A DNA stretch of 64,000 nucleotides. Origin: Dryomyza anilis (lineage: Eukaryota > Arthropoda > Insecta > Diptera > Dryomyzidae). Positions 38,843 to 52,521 of the stretch are shown here, piece after piece (the stretch's first letter is position 1; each line of letters begins with the position of its first letter). The position numbers and the translations under genes are program-made. A model generated the notes under the pieces. That model searched no databases and was not told the origin of the DNA. It saw only the letters and a list, made by a program, of their open reading frames with translations. The stretch lies in contig OX638133.1 in assembly GCA_951804985.1 (NCBI GenBank), positions 69,198,367 through 69,262,366 of the forward strand, written 5' to 3'.

Positions 38843-41266
38843 AAGAAAAAATAAACAAGAACACCTTAAGAATTCTTAAGAACTGAACGAAAAATAAATA
38901 TTTTGATATAAATGTGGCATTCTTCACATATTTTGTACTTTTTCAGTCATTCATCTAATTGATAATGAATACATAACATTGATGTTTTATAGTGATCAAT
39001 ATTATAATTTGTTCTTCATTACAATGAATCTTGGTTTGATGAACAAAATTCATCAAAATGAAGAATACATTTTTTTAAATGTGTTAATACCAGATGTTAA
39101 ATATTTTTAAAAACATTATTTTTTAGGTGTAGCTACATTAAAATTACATTTGTCTTATCGGTAACGGTTTTAAATATAAAACCATATTCAAGAAACGATT
39201 ACATGTTTTCAAACTCGATTTTGATGTTTTTAAGCCTTTATATGAAGTGATTTACTTCCGATTCGTCAACTAAATATTATTTTTGTATAATTTTAGGTTA
39301 TATTGAAAGTTGTTAAAGGTAAAATAAAAATTAGGAGAACCTTATTTTCGTCAATCAAGAACTTGACAGACTGTTGACAGTTAAATCGTTACAAATTAAT
39401 ACTCTATAGAGTCAAAATATAATCCCACAGGCAGCTAATCAAAGACATACTACATTCAATTCTGCGTTGAGAAATGTCAACAAGCCAACAAGATACTTCC
39501 CGTAAAAATCATATATTTCCAAACAACAAAAAAAAACAAAATTTGAATACTAAATTTGCAGCAATTGTTTTGAGGACAAAAAAACCGAAATCAAAAATAG
39601 GAACCGGTAGTGCTGACAGGCTGCAAGACACCCCTGTTGGGTTGTTGGTCAATCATAAATAAGGCAACTTTTTCTGTTTAAATTCTGCATATTTCTACAT
39701 ATATTGAATTTTCACAGTAATCACTAATGAACCAAAGCGGTACGGTACGGTACGCTGTCCTGCCGTCAATCCCAACTATAAGAATCAAGAGCAGACCCAC
39801 CCTTATCAAACAAATCCCCCAGCCATGTTGTTGAAGTCATGAACGTCAATGTTTCGTCGTCATTTGTGGTGAATAGAGAAAAACAAAACATTCCATTTAA
39901 GGCACATTCATCTAACCATAGGATGCCTCAATCAGACGTCATCAATGCATCTAGTACCTCTCACCGATTTACGCTCAACTGCATCACGGACAATGGCAAC
40001 CATTGTGCAACAATTTAACATTTCCACTGATTAAAATAATCTAAAACTAAAACCACTTCTCGAGTGACATTTCTTTCCGAGCGATAGGCTATACCTTCCG
40101 AAACATCATATATGGGGATGTGGTTAAATGTTGCAATTAAATTTGTAACTGCTTTGGTGTTGCCCTGCGGGCGGTTTTATCGCATACTGTTTGCGGTATG
40201 CAGATGACCTTTGACACCTTCTTCCATGCGACTGCATCATTTGGCACAAACCCTAATTTCAAAAGGTTCCTTTGTCCAAATTTTGTAATCTTTGGTACCT
40301 ATGTGCACTAAGAATGATTTTATTTACCGGAAAAATTTTAAAAATTGCAAAAATGTATTATTGGTTTTTTTGACAACTGTGTCTACATTATACAGACAAA
40401 ACATTTTTTATATATGAAAAAAAAACCAGAGATCTTTAAATATTGCACAAATTTATAATTTTAAAATCTTTTTAATGTTTTTATGAATTTTTTACCAATG
40501 AACGGTCTTTCATATTTTTATTTCCATATTTACTACATTATAAACATACTTAATAAAGAAAATCTGACATCTACTAACAGTAGATGTCAGAATTGTCGCA
40601 CAGTAATATTTATATTATAAAATTTAATTTTAAATGCTTATTTTAAAAATAGGGTCCTTTAAACTTTGGAAATTCTTTAAGCATTTACGAAAATTTCGAT
40701 CCCTCTCACTAACTGAATTAAGTAGAAATAAAAAAGTAAATCTAACCAAGTTGACTCCACCTATATTACGCATTGAACTGAAATAACCCTTTAGACTTGT
40801 ATTAGAAGCACCCTCCATTAAAACAATACAAGTGAAAGGGTTATAGTACCCGTTTAACCACTTTTTGACCAATGTATTGCAATGTATAATTAAAAACCAA
40901 CCCCATATAACATGTTTTCTCCATGAAATGGCTGTGCAGAAGAATTAAATTAACATAAAATGGTGTTAAAATTAAATCACGTAACAGACGATAATATAAT
41001 AACTAATTAAAGTTGTTAACAATAATTAGAAAACATGATTAAAATCGAAAACATTTGGAAAATAATTCTTTTGAAGCATAACTTGTTGATTATATTCGAA
41101 TATGTTGTACTGTTTGGTTTATCGCATTCATGACCAGAAAAATTTTATATACACGATTGAGTTGTTCTGATACCAGCGTATTCGAATTTCATTTGATATG
41201 AGTTACAGTTATTTCATTATTTTTTCTATTCAAGTAATACAAAAAATCACTATTAAATTCGTAACA
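38843..41266. other. Intergenic DNA, no gene recognised
   Basis: 38843-39070 again has ATGATGA-like words. 39470-40270 is of higher complexity ('gcggtacggtacggtacgctg', 'gccctgcgggcggttttatc') with short ORFs lacking any domain; it may be regulatory. The rest is AT-rich. Confidence 0.3.
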
Positions 41267-41268
41267 TA

Positions 41269-43324
41269 CACGCATAGAAATAATATGGTTGCGACATGAT
41301 CGCGACAACCATGCTATGGTCCTTATAGTCATACATGGTTGTCACAACCAAAGCATAGTATTTTCAATTTTATTTCAACAACAATAAGGTCGCTAAAATC
41401 ATATTATAGTAGACAATTTATTATAATATGATTGTATTTCTGAAAAACCAAAATATGGTTGATAAGAACCATGTTATGATTACGATAAAGACTGCCACGA
41501 ACAAAGTATGGTCAATACCAATCATTCCATGATATAGACTGATCATAATATAGTAATTTATTATTTACAACCATATAATTCTCACTTAATGGCATTTTTT
41601 ACTCTCTCTTACTCACTTCGATGTTGGCTATGGCGGTTTTTTTTTGTTGTCGTGACAAAGTATCTTTTAATATTTAAACATCATTATTAAAAATAAACAT
41701 ATATCCGAAAGTTTAAGCGTTAAGTATAAATGCTTAATATGAAGACAATATAGTTCAAACAAATTTCTATAAATAACATTAACTGCTCGTGTTTAATACA
41801 AATGTGATTAATCGTGTGCTCGCACGCAGAGAAAAAAAATGATTGAGACATGATTGTGTCAAAAAAAGTATGGTTATAGCAATAATAGTATGATTGTTAT
41901 TATCATTCCTGATTGTCGTAATCATTCCCACTTTTTTAAAATGATTGTGTCTTTCATTAAATGATTTCTGCAATCATATTATGATCAAATTGTATGATTA
42001 GATTATGTAATGATTGTGACAAAAATGTAATTCGAGTATGCATGAATGCCAGAATCATGTTCATTATTGTGTCAATCATATTAGCATTGAAGCATAATTG
42101 ATATAATAATAGTATGATTGCTGTTTGACAGCTGATGACAGCTGTTGACAGTTTGGCAGATTCAGTATTAAATTAGATTTCGCCGGCGTCGAACGCTAGT
42201 GAATTTTAATGTCCATTTATAAATAAAATGTGATACAAATAGTGATAAGTTAAGAAAAAACTTCGGTTTTAGATCCTGAACAGAATGAGATCTGAGAAAG
42301 ACACAATACACGTTGAAACAAAGGCGTCACTTCAGCTGTGCAACGAGTCGAGCAGTCAGCATCTTTGCAACAAAATGACGTTGCAAAGACGCTGACAAAT
42401 TAAGAAAATGAAGCGACGGAGCAGAGTTATTTAATAATCTTTAATAAAGTGTTTTTCTATTAAATATTGGTGTTTTTTTTTTAATAAAGTAGTATTCTTA
42501 AATTTATTTGTTTAAGGTTAACGCAATCATTCAATGATTTGTGCAATAAGTGACGCTTGTGAAAACATTTATTGTAACAATCATGCAATGATTAAAAACA
42601 TGATAGAATCATTGGAAAACATGATTGAAACAATCATGTAACAATCATGCAACATGATTGCTACAATAATAATTTCAATCATTAAATGATACCGTCAAAA
42701 CATGATTGTGGTGATCATGTTTTTTCTGTGCGTGCGCGTTGTCAACTTCATGACGGTGAAGCTGCACTTTACACGAAAGTTCTTATGCACGATAAAACTC
42801 GAGCGAAGCTCTCCGGCAATTGGAAGCACAGATTCGCACAGAGTACAGCTTCACGGAGTTTCCAAAATTGTGTCTTTTATTTAAAAATATATACTTATAT
42901 AATAAAAAATGTAGATAAAATAATCATTAATTAAACATGTGTCTTATTTATAATTTCTTTTCAATCCGCTTTTCAGGAATTTAGGATAATCAGAATATAA
43001 TAATATAATTACTTGTCACGTAGGACCATAGTATGGTTGTATGAAAACGAAATACGATTACGACAACCTTAGTATGGTTGTGTGGAATCATACTATGGTC
43101 ACTGACAACCATAGTATGTTCACTGACAACCATAGTATGGTCACTGCCAACCATACTATGGTCACTGACAACCACAGTATGGTTGAGTAAAATCGGCGTT
43201 TGGTCACTGAGGACCATGGTATGATAGTAGAAAATCGTACTATTGTCACTGAGGATCATATCCCCCAATCATAGTATGATGCCCTTCAAATATGATAACC
43301 ACAACCATGGTTTTTCTCTGCGTG
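41269..43324. mobile_element. 2.06-kb AACCATAGTATGGTT word element, TA-flanked
   Basis: Ends CACGCATAGAAATAATATGG (41269) and the inverse CCATGGTTTTTCTCTGCGTG (43324), with TA at 41267-41268 and 43325-43326. The outer zones (41280-41580 and 43020-43310) are arrays of degenerate AACCATAGTATGGTT/GTGACAACC words, many of them palindromic. A related element with another word (41823-42734) is nested within. The only ORFs come from repeats. No transposase. Confidence 0.7.
41823..42734. mobile_element. Nested CAATCATG/ATGATTG word element
   Basis: Begins CACGCAGAGAAAAAAAATGA (41823) and ends inversely ATCATGTTTTTTCTGTGCGTG (42734). Arrays of ATGATTG and CAATCAT words lie in 41840-42125 and 42530-42720. 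The centre (42130-42440) is unique-looking sequence with 'gacagctgatgacagctgtt'. Flanking bases are CG on both sides. Confidence 0.65.
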
Positions 43325-43344
43325 TATAGTGAATTGATGACGGT

Positions 43345-43520
43345 AATTATACCCTACATGAGGCACATGGTATATTAAGTTTGTGCATATATTGTAACGC
43401 CCCTTAGAAGGCGAGTCCGTTATGGAAAAGTATGTATATTCTTGATCAGCATAACTTACCGAGTCCGTTTAGCCATGTCCGTCTGTCTGTTCGTCTGTCC
43501 AAAACCATGAAGATGAGTTC
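43345..43520 (-). mobile_element. DINE-like 3' fragment, minus orientation
   Basis: 'ataccctacatgaggca', 'tatattcttgatcagcataa' and 'tgtccgtctgtctgttcgtc' are the reverse complement of the 3' portion of the 27715-28446 element. Confidence 0.7.
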
Positions 43521-43779
43521 CAACCGCTGGTCGATTTGGTGTGGAATGGCCCGTACATTTCTGATATTTGAATAATATTCTGAGGATTATTAAGAATTTT
43601 AAAATTTACATATACAATAAAACATCCAACATTTATTTCCCCACCAAATTGTTGGGTATTCCATAGTCCCGACCAACTTTAAGTCCCGCCCATGAGACTT
43701 AACTTTTCCACTCGTTTTTTTTTAATAGTTGAAATTAGCATACCCATCAAGTAACCCATTTGGAGCGACTCATTTTTAA

Positions 43780-44165
43780 GTGTTTTATGAGCTCTCAGAA
43801 AAAAGTACTCATAAAAGAATCACATTTATGACTGTTTTCGGAAATCTCCAAAATCTTACACTCGTAAAAGTTTAAAATTTTTGGAGCACGACTCATAACA
43901 TGATCTTAGTGTATTGGGAGTACTCACCAAAAGACACTTAATAATTTCCTATTTTAGGAGCCTGTTTAAATAAAATTGATTGGTTTTTAAATGAAATAAA
44001 TAAAATTAAAACGTCTCAAAATTTTGAATGTTTTAGAAGTGTTTGAATCGATTAAAAATATGAAGATTTATAGTCTCCTAAAATAGTGCCCTCTACCCAG
44101 GTTTCGGAGCCTTTTTGAGCACTTTTAGATGCTCATATAAGAATCTTTTCTAAAGTAAAAATTGT
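43780..44165. repeat. GAGCACTTTT/AAAAGTACTC word region
   Basis: Recurring 'gagctctcagaaaaaagtact', 'ggagcacgactcataac' and 'tttttgagcacttttag' suggest another word-repeat element; ends are not defined. The following 44166-44640 is AT-rich DNA with nothing recognised. Confidence 0.35.
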
Positions 44166-44646
44166 TATCGAGATTCGATCGGTACTCATTGATCATTGAA
44201 TATATTCCATGTCATAAGCCCGAACCGTTACATGAACAACATGATTTGGTCCCGATCATATCTACGCTAATAGGGAAAATTTCCACTAGAGTTAGGAGTA
44301 TTGAAATTCTCTTTAATGTAAGGATTTTTGGGGGCACCCAAGTGGGGCTACACGGAGAAAATTGTTTACTGATAATTTATGAATGAGACGCCTTTATTAT
44401 TTTTTTTTTTTAATTATTTTATTTATGAATTATATTAATGAATTATGTATAATAATAAAAAAATCCAAAATTCATGGACATAAAATGTTTTATGTCTAGT
44501 TATTCAGTGAAAATTTAAACATAGTTTACACTTCTCCAAACGGCCTAATGTCATTAAATTTTAGAAAAAGGAAGACAATCAACAGCCTTTTATAATGACA
44601 TTTTAAATATATGTGATATGTTGACTATAGGACGAAATCACATTTA

Positions 44647-44877
44647 CACTCAAAATAAAAAGTCGGTAACAGTAGAAAACATGGTTGTCAATATAGCAAA
44701 AATGTTTGCTGGAAAGAGGAAAGGGCCGAATTTTGCTGAAACAGCAAATGATGTTTGCTGCAGAACCAGCAAACAGTTCGCTATTGCAAATAAAGGTATG
44801 TTGTAAATGTAATTTAAAGTTTGCTAAAATTTAGCATTCAGAGTTTGCTATTAATAGCAGACTTTTAATTTTGAGTG
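44647..44877. mobile_element. 231-bp CACTCAAAAT MITE, TA-flanked
   Basis: CACTCAAAATAAAA (44647) and TTTTAATTTTGAGTG (44877) are inverted ends, with TA on both sides (645-646; 878-879). The interior is made of TTTGCT/AGCAAA words, for example 'tttgctattaatagcagac'. A disrupted relative lies at 26370-27090. Confidence 0.8.
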
Positions 44878-46578
44878 TAGTTAATCTGAAAATGTGACTG
44901 GAAAAAGGGACCTTAGAAGTATTAAAAGCCCGCAGTGCTCATATGTGAAAGAAACACTCAAATATAGAAGAGTCATAAAAGATTAAAATGTTTGAAAAAT
45001 TCAGAAATTTAATATATTAAAAAAAACCATAACTAGTAATAATATATTAAAAATACATGAACACCAAATTGAATGAAATATCTCTCAAAATAATGTAATT
45101 TCATTACAAAAAAAATTAAAAATAACCATAAAATATAAAAACAAACTATCTGAATTAATAATTAACATTTTTGTTATATTTAAATTTATTTTTGAAGTCC
45201 TTTAGTATTTTGAAAAACCTAAAATATGATACCGATTATCTGAATGTTAAAATAATCAGGTCTAATGGCGATATAGAAATCATTTTTAAGTGCATTAACC
45301 GGCACCCTTGACTTCGTAATGCGCTGTATAATTAGGAAATACTTAGAACATAAAAATCGCATAAAACCTCCTATACTAAGCAATCAAAATTCGTTCCTAA
45401 CCACAACATAGGTCCGCCATCAATAGAACCCGAAACATATCAGTATGTAGTATGTCTGTGTAAAACAAGAAACATTAAAATCCAGTTGGCCAAACTGTGC
45501 CACAAATTTGCAAAATTATAAACGTGATCTGTTTATTCTGTGTATAGTTGAGATACATGCAGAAAACCGCGGTGTGGCAATAAAAAATCAACACGCACCC
45601 AATAAGCCGGCGAATAAATAAAAACTTTGAAAAACTTCACGCACAAAAACTGTGTGATAACTTTTGAAAAGTCCATCAAATTTGTAACAAATTACCTATG
45701 GTTGTTCACGGCAACGCAACCTGAATGGTAAGGGACCGGACGGACCAACCGACTGCTGGCAATAAAATAAGTATTCCTTTAATTAGGTTCTGAGAGAGCA
45801 ATAAAATTTGAACGCGTGCTGCAATCGCCACTGAAGCAGATGATGCCGAGATGATTCTGAGATGATGATGATGTGTTGCATTCCATCAGGTAAACCATCC
45901 CCATTCCTATGCTCATCACCAAGAGTAACTTAACTCTGAACTCACTCCTCGTCCTTCTCCTCAACTCAAAAGCACTAAAACAAAGACTGAAAATATACTT
46001 TCTTTGAATTAACAAGATTTTTAATGAAATTTTGTAGCAGCAAAAAGCATTTGAAAAGTTCAATGAGAAATGCTTGCTTTCTTCCCATACTTAAGCCCAA
46101 AATGTACCAAAAAAAACAATAATTTAACAACAATATAGACTATCATTTCATCAAAAAGTCCATCAGTCTCTATGAATTGTCCTGCGCCTACAGTGTGAAT
46201 TGTCTCAATGTGTGTCATGAGAAATGACGAGGACGCGGGCGACCAAATCAAATTACCAAAAGTTTAATTGAAGTAATGAAATGTTCAGCTTTTTGTAACT
46301 TTGAAGTATTATTTCATAGAAAGGCGAAGTGTTAATTCTGAATATGGTAATAGGGACGAAAGTGTGCAGGGACGGGTCGATTAAATTGAAAATTTCTTAA
46401 ATTACAAATCATGTTTTTAACAACAAAAAAAAATTTAAAATTTATACAATAATTTCGACAGGGTTTTTCCATTTTTGTAATAGTTTGTTATTTATTTATT
46501 GGAAAAATTCATAAAGCTAAAATCACACAATTGTTTCAAAGCATCAAAAATCATACGATTGGCAAAATTTCAGATCAA
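44878..46578. other. Intergenic DNA, no gene recognised
   Basis: AT-rich to about 45270, then more complex sequence at about 45290-46250 ('gccggcgaataaataaaaac', 'ggaccggacggaccaaccgac') with short ORFs lacking domains. No element ends are seen. Confidence 0.3.
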
Positions 46579-46909
46579 CCAGAGAGTATACATTATAAAT
46601 TTACAGATTGAAGTTAACAGAGGAAAACAGTGCACAAAACTGGATCTGTCCGCGGATAATTTGCAACCAAACTTACCAAGATATATTTCAATCCAACGCC
46701 TTATAAATTTTAATTATTTTTCTGGCAAAAAATGTGGCAGAAAACATCAGAATATTGATTTGAAAATGTGTCTGTTGACAACATTTTCGTTTCAATTTCC
46801 ACATAACCAATGTTTGAATTTATTTGACAAAAGTGGCAGCGAATCCACCTGTATGGAAACTCTATATCAAATATATACTCTCTGGATATATATAATATAT
46901 ATACTCTGG
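46579..46909. mobile_element. CCAGAGAGTATA element with 5-bp target duplication
   Basis: CCAGAGAGTATACA (46579) and TATATACTCTGG (46909) are inverted ends; ATCAA is duplicated at 574-578 and 910-914. It shares its ends and TSD length, but not long arms, with the foldback at 55833-56136. It is inserted at the very edge of the hexamer array, which begins within the right-hand ATCAA flank. Confidence 0.65.
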
Positions 46910-46913
46910 ATCA

Positions 46914-49900
46914 AATTAAAATTAAAATTAAAATTAAAATTAAAATTAAAATTAAAATTAAAATTAAAATTAAAATTAAAATTAAAATTAAAATTAAAAT
47001 TAAAATTAAAATTAAAATTAAAATTAAAATTAAAATTAAAATTAAAATTAAAATTAAAATTAAAATTAAAATTAAAATTAAAATTAAAATTAAAATTAAA
47101 ATTAAAATTAAAATTAAAATTAAAATTAAAATTAAAATTAAAATTAAAATTAAAATTAAAATTAAAATTAAAATTAAAATTAAAATTAAAATTAAAATTA
47201 AAATTAAAATTAAAATTAAAATTAAAATTAAAATTAAAATTAAAATTAAAATTAAAATTAAAATTAAAATTAAAATTAAAATTAAAATTAAAATTAAAAT
47301 TAAAATTAAAATTAAAATTAAAATTAAAATTAAAATTAAAATTAAAATTAAAATTAAAATTAAAATTAAAATTAAAATTAAAATTAAAATTAAAATTAAA
47401 ATTAAAATTAAAATTAAAATTAAAATTAAAATTAAAATTAAAATTAAAATTAAAATTAAAATTAAAATTAAAATTAAAATTAAAATTAAAATTAAAATTA
47501 AAATTAAAATTAAAATTAAAATTAAAATTAAAATTAAAATTAAAATTAAAATTAAAATTAAAATTAAAATTAAAATTAAAATTAAAATTAAAATTAAAAT
47601 TAAAATTAAAATTAAAATTAAAATTAAAATTAAAATTAAAATTAAAATTAAAATTAAAATTAAAATTAAAATTAAAATTAAAATTAAAATTAAAATTAAA
47701 ATTAAAATTAAAATTAAAATTAAAATTAAAATTAAAATTAAAATTAAAATTAAAATTAAAATTAAAATTAAAATTAAAATTAAAATTAAAATTAAAATTA
47801 AAATTAAAATTAAAATTAAAATTAAAATTAAAATTAAAATTAAAATTAAAATTAAAATTAAAATTAAAATTAAAATTAAAATTAAAATTAAAATTAAAAT
47901 TAAAATTAAAATTAAAATTAAAATTAAAATTAAAATTAAAATTAAAATTAAAATTAAAATTAAAATTAAAATTAAAATTAAAATTAAAATTAAAATTAAA
48001 ATTAAAATTAAAATTAAAATTAAAATTAAAATTAAAATTAAAATTAAAATTAAAATTAAAATTAAAATTAAAATTAAAATTAAAATTAAAATTAAAATTA
48101 AAATTAAAATTAAAATTAAAATTAAAATTAAAATTAAAATTAAAATTAAAATTAAAATTAAAATTAAAATTAAAATTAAAATTAAAATTAAAATTAAAAT
48201 TAAAATTAAAATTAAAATTAAAATTAAAATTAAAATTAAAATTAAAATTAAAATTAAAATTAAAATTAAAATTAAAATTAAAATTAAAATTAAAATTAAA
48301 ATTAAAATTAAAATTAAAATTAAAATTAAAATTAAAATTAAAATTAAAATTAAAATTAAAATTAAAATTAAAATTAAAATTAAAATTAAAATTAAAATTA
48401 AAATTAAAATTAAAATTAAAATTAAAATTAAAATTAAAATTAAAATTAAAATTAAAATTAAAATTAAAATTAAAATTAAAATTAAAATTAAAATTAAAAT
48501 TAAAATTAAAATTAAAATTAAAATTAAAATTAAAATTAAAATTAAAATTAAAATTAAAATTAAAATTAAAATTAAAATTAAAATTAAAATTAAAATTAAA
48601 ATTAAAATTAAAATTAAAATTAAAATTAAAATTAAAATTAAAATTAAAATTAAAATTAAAATTAAAATTAAAATTAAAATTAAAATTAAAATTAAAATTA
48701 AAATTAAAATTAAAATTAAAATTAAAATTAAAATTAAAATTAAAATTAAAATTAAAATTAAAATTAAAATTAAAATTAAAATTAAAATTAAAATTAAAAT
48801 TAAAATTAAAATTAAAATTAAAATTAAAATTAAAATTAAAATTAAAATTAAAATTAAAATTAAAATTAAAATTAAAATTAAAATTAAAATTAAAATTAAA
48901 ATTAAAATTAAAATTAAAATTAAAATTAAAATTAAAATTAAAATTAAAATTAAAATTAAAATTAAAATTAAAATTAAAATTAAAATTAAAATTAAAATTA
49001 AAATTAAAATTAAAATTAAAATTAAAATTAAAATTAAAATTAAAATTAAAATTAAAATTAAAATTAAAATTAAAATTAAAATTAAAATTAAAATTAAAAT
49101 TAAAATTAAAATTAAAATTAAAATTAAAATTAAAATTAAAATTAAAATTAAAATTAAAATTAAAATTAAAATTAAAATTAAAATTAAAATTAAAATTAAA
49201 ATTAAAATTAAAATTAAAATTAAAATTAAAATTAAAATTAAAATTAAAATTAAAATTAAAATTAAAATTAAAATTAAAATTAAAATTAAAATTAAAATTA
49301 AAATTAAAATTAAAATTAAAATTAAAATTAAAATTAAAATTAAAATTAAAATTAAAATTAAAATTAAAATTAAAATTAAAATTAAAATTAAAATTAAAAT
49401 TAAAATTAAAATTAAAATTAAAATTAAAATTAAAATTAAAATTAAAATTAAAATTAAAATTAAAATTAAAATTAAAATTAAAATTAAAATTAAAATTAAA
49501 ATTAAAATTAAAATTAAAATTAAAATTAAAATTAAAATTAAAATTAAAATTAAAATTAAAATTAAAATTAAAATTAAAATTAAAATTAAAATTAAAATTA
49601 AAATTAAAATTAAAATTAAAATTAAAATTAAAATTAAAATTAAAATTAAAATTAAAATTAAAATTAAAATTAAAATTAAAATTAAAATTAAAATTAAAAT
49701 TAAAATTAAAATTAAAATTAAAATTAAAATTAAAATTAAAATTAAAATTAAAATTAAAATTAAAATTAAAATTAAAATTAAAATTAAAATTAAAATTAAA
49801 ATTAAAATTAAAATTAAAATTAAAATTAAAATTAAAATTAAAATTAAAATTAAAATTAAAATTAAAATTAAAATTAAAATTAAAATTAAAATTAAAATTA

Positions 49901-50898
49901 AAATTAAAATTAAAATTAAAATTAAAATTAAAATTAAAATTAAAATTAAAATTAAAATTAAAATTAAAATTAAAATTAAAATTAAAATTAAAATTAAAAT
50001 TAAAATTAAAATTAAAATTAAAATTAAAATTAAAATTAAAATTAAAATTAAAATTAAAATTAAAATTAAAATTAAAATTAAAATTAAAATTAAAATTAAA
50101 ATTAAAATTAAAATTAAAATTAAAATTAAAATTAAAATTAAAATTAAAATTAAAATTAAAATTAAAATTAAAATTAAAATTAAAATTAAAATTAAAATTA
50201 AAATTAAAATTAAAATTAAAATTAAAATTAAAATTAAAATTAAAATTAAAATTAAAATTAAAATTAAAATTAAAATTAAAATTAAAATTAAAATTAAAAT
50301 TAAAATTAAAATTAAAATTAAAATTAAAATTAAAATTAAAATTAAAATTAAAATTAAAATTAAAATTAAAATTAAAATTAAAATTAAAATTAAAATTAAA
50401 ATTAAAATTAAAATTAAAATTAAAATTAAAATTAAAATTAAAATTAAAATTAAAATTAAAATTAAAATTAAAATTAAAATTAAAATTAAAATTAAAATTA
50501 AAATTAAAATTAAAATTAAAATTAAAATTAAAATTAAAATTAAAATTAAAATTAAAATTAAAATTAAAATTAAAATTAAAATTAAAATTAAAATTAAAAT
50601 TAAAATTAAAATTAAAATTAAAATTAAAATTAAAATTAAAATTAAAATTAAAATTAAAATTAAAATTAAAATTAAAATTAAAATTAAAATTAAAATTAAA
50701 ATTAAAATTAAAATTAAAATTAAAATTAAAATTAAAATTAAAATTAAAATTAAAATTAAAATTAAAATTAAAATTAAAATTAAAATTAAAATTAAAATTA
50801 AAATTAAAATTAAAATTAAAATTAAAATTAAAATTAAAATTAAAATTAAAATTAAAATTAAAATTAAAATTAAAATTAAAATTAAAATTAAAATTAAA
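46914..50898. repeat. About 4 kb perfect hexamer array (ATTAAA)n
   Basis: About 664 head-to-tail copies of a 6-bp AT-only unit run without a visible substitution or indel until AAAGTTAAAGTT near 50896-50909. Because six is a multiple of three, the array yields very long ORFs (KLKLKL on plus, ILILIL on minus) that are not genes. Such purity over this length is unusual and could reflect very recent expansion or an assembly or polishing effect. Confidence 0.95.
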
Positions 50899-51065
50899 GT
50901 TAAAGTTAAAATTAAAATTAAAATAAAATTAAAATTAAAATTTAAATTTAAATTTAAATTTAAATTTAAATTTAAATTTAAATTTAAATTTAAATTTAAA
51001 TTTAAATTTAAATTTAAATTTAAATTTAAATTAAAATTAAAATTAAAATTTAAATTTAAATTAAA
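50899..51065. repeat. Variant hexamers and (TTTAAA)n block
   Basis: After two AAAGTT variants and a few ATTAAA units with a 1-bp deletion (50921-50930), the unit changes to TTTAAA from about 50939 to 51030, then returns to ATTAAA and ends at 51065. TTTAAA is self-complementary, so this block is a continuous palindrome. Confidence 0.9.
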
Positions 51066-52437
51066 ACGCAATAACGAAAGCATTAACACAAAATAAAAGC
51101 AATATAACAACAAAAGCAATATAACAACTCATAGAACAACTTTTTTCTGGGAGATCAGAAATAAATTTTTAGACGTAGAAAAATATTTCAAGAAATCATA
51201 AGTTTCCTCATGACTACAAGTTTGGACCATTAGTGTAATTTAGTATTGTCTAATAGCTCAAATATGGATGTACTGTTTCCCAGTATTCCAAATAGTTTAT
51301 TAAACAACTTTTTAATTTATTAAAAATAGAAAATGGCAATAAATTTGCATAAATATGCCAGACAGATAGTCATAAAGAAACTTATAATTTTATGTAATAT
51401 TTAGCTACGTCTTAAAAATTATTTGTGTTTTTTTTTCGAGAAAAAAGTTATTCTATGAATTATTCTTTAATGGTTAATCCATCTATCTGCAAACTAATAC
51501 TTTTATTTACTTTGATGCCTGCCGTAGAATAGGTTACTCAAAACATATGTCAAATTAAATCAACAGAAATTTTGATATATTTTTTCATTTTCCATGGAAT
51601 TTTATGTTTTTTTGCACAATCTTTAAATTATTTATTATTTTTGTTATGCAATAAACGATATCCTAAACAATTTTTAATAATTTGTAAAGTATTACTTTTT
51701 ACAGGATATAGCTTTTACCAAAAAATTGTAAGTTATATCCTGTATAAGGTTTTGTAGATACTATATGTAATCAAATCAATCGAAATACAAATACAAGCTT
51801 AAATTCAGTTACTTTATAAAAATATTTCGATTTTGTAACATATTCGGTAGCACTACTATTATTTTGCACAGCAACATTCAAGACTCGCCTAGAAAAGTTA
51901 AGGTAATTTTTTTAAATGGCGATCAAAGAGGCGATAACATAATTTATAGGTGGCCACTACTATTTTTATGCACACAGGTGTACTTCATAACTGAGACATC
52001 ACTGAGAATGAATATGAAAATGGTCGTCCGATATCAATTATTATTATTGCGTATTATTATATTAAAACGCAAATAAAAATGAACCTATCAAAATTATGTC
52101 ACTGTTTTTTTAGGTTTAGATCATGATGAATACATACATGTGGCATATTTATTGAGAGAAGATCTAAAATTTAAATATTGAAATCATATTAACATTTTCA
52201 ATTCTCAAAAGTTTTTTCACATTTTTTTTTTATATTCAAATAAAATAAAGAAAACTCGTCTGCTCGCATCAAACATTGCAAAGCGACTGATCGAAAATTT
52301 TTAATTTCGTTTTTAAAAATATGATTTCATCTCAATGCTTACTTCACCTGTATGGTTTCATCATGGTTTAGATATCGAGCTGATCATTTTCGAGAAAAAA
52401 TATATTTGACAAAAATTAAATATTTTTTAATTATATT
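51066..52437. other. AT-rich DNA downstream of FANCI
   Basis: Non-coding AT-rich DNA with short ORFs only; no element is recognised. Confidence 0.4.
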
Positions 52438-52443
52438 TTTATT
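52438..52443 (-). terminator. Candidate polyadenylation signal, FANCI
   Basis: AATAAA on the minus strand (ATTAATAAAAATA) about 80 nt past the FANCI stop codon. Confidence 0.5.
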
Positions 52444-52521
52444 AATATATACATCAAGCATACGGTTGGATAAAGACAAAAAAAAAACAATACCACAATA
52501 AACTCTACACATGTTGGAACA

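Noticed and set aside
39474..39662. 62-codon lysine-rich ORF as a small gene
   Set aside because: Composition follows A-rich DNA; no domain, no conserved context and no splice partners seen.
42990..43268. 92-codon minus ORF with repeated VVSDHTM
   Set aside because: Product of the AACCATAGTATGGTT word repeat inside a mobile element.
46499..50926. 1475-codon plus-strand ORF and the 1402-codon minus ORF across the same place
   Set aside because: Both are created by the 6-bp array, which lacks stops in these frames (KLKLKL and ILILIL). No domain or gene-like start.
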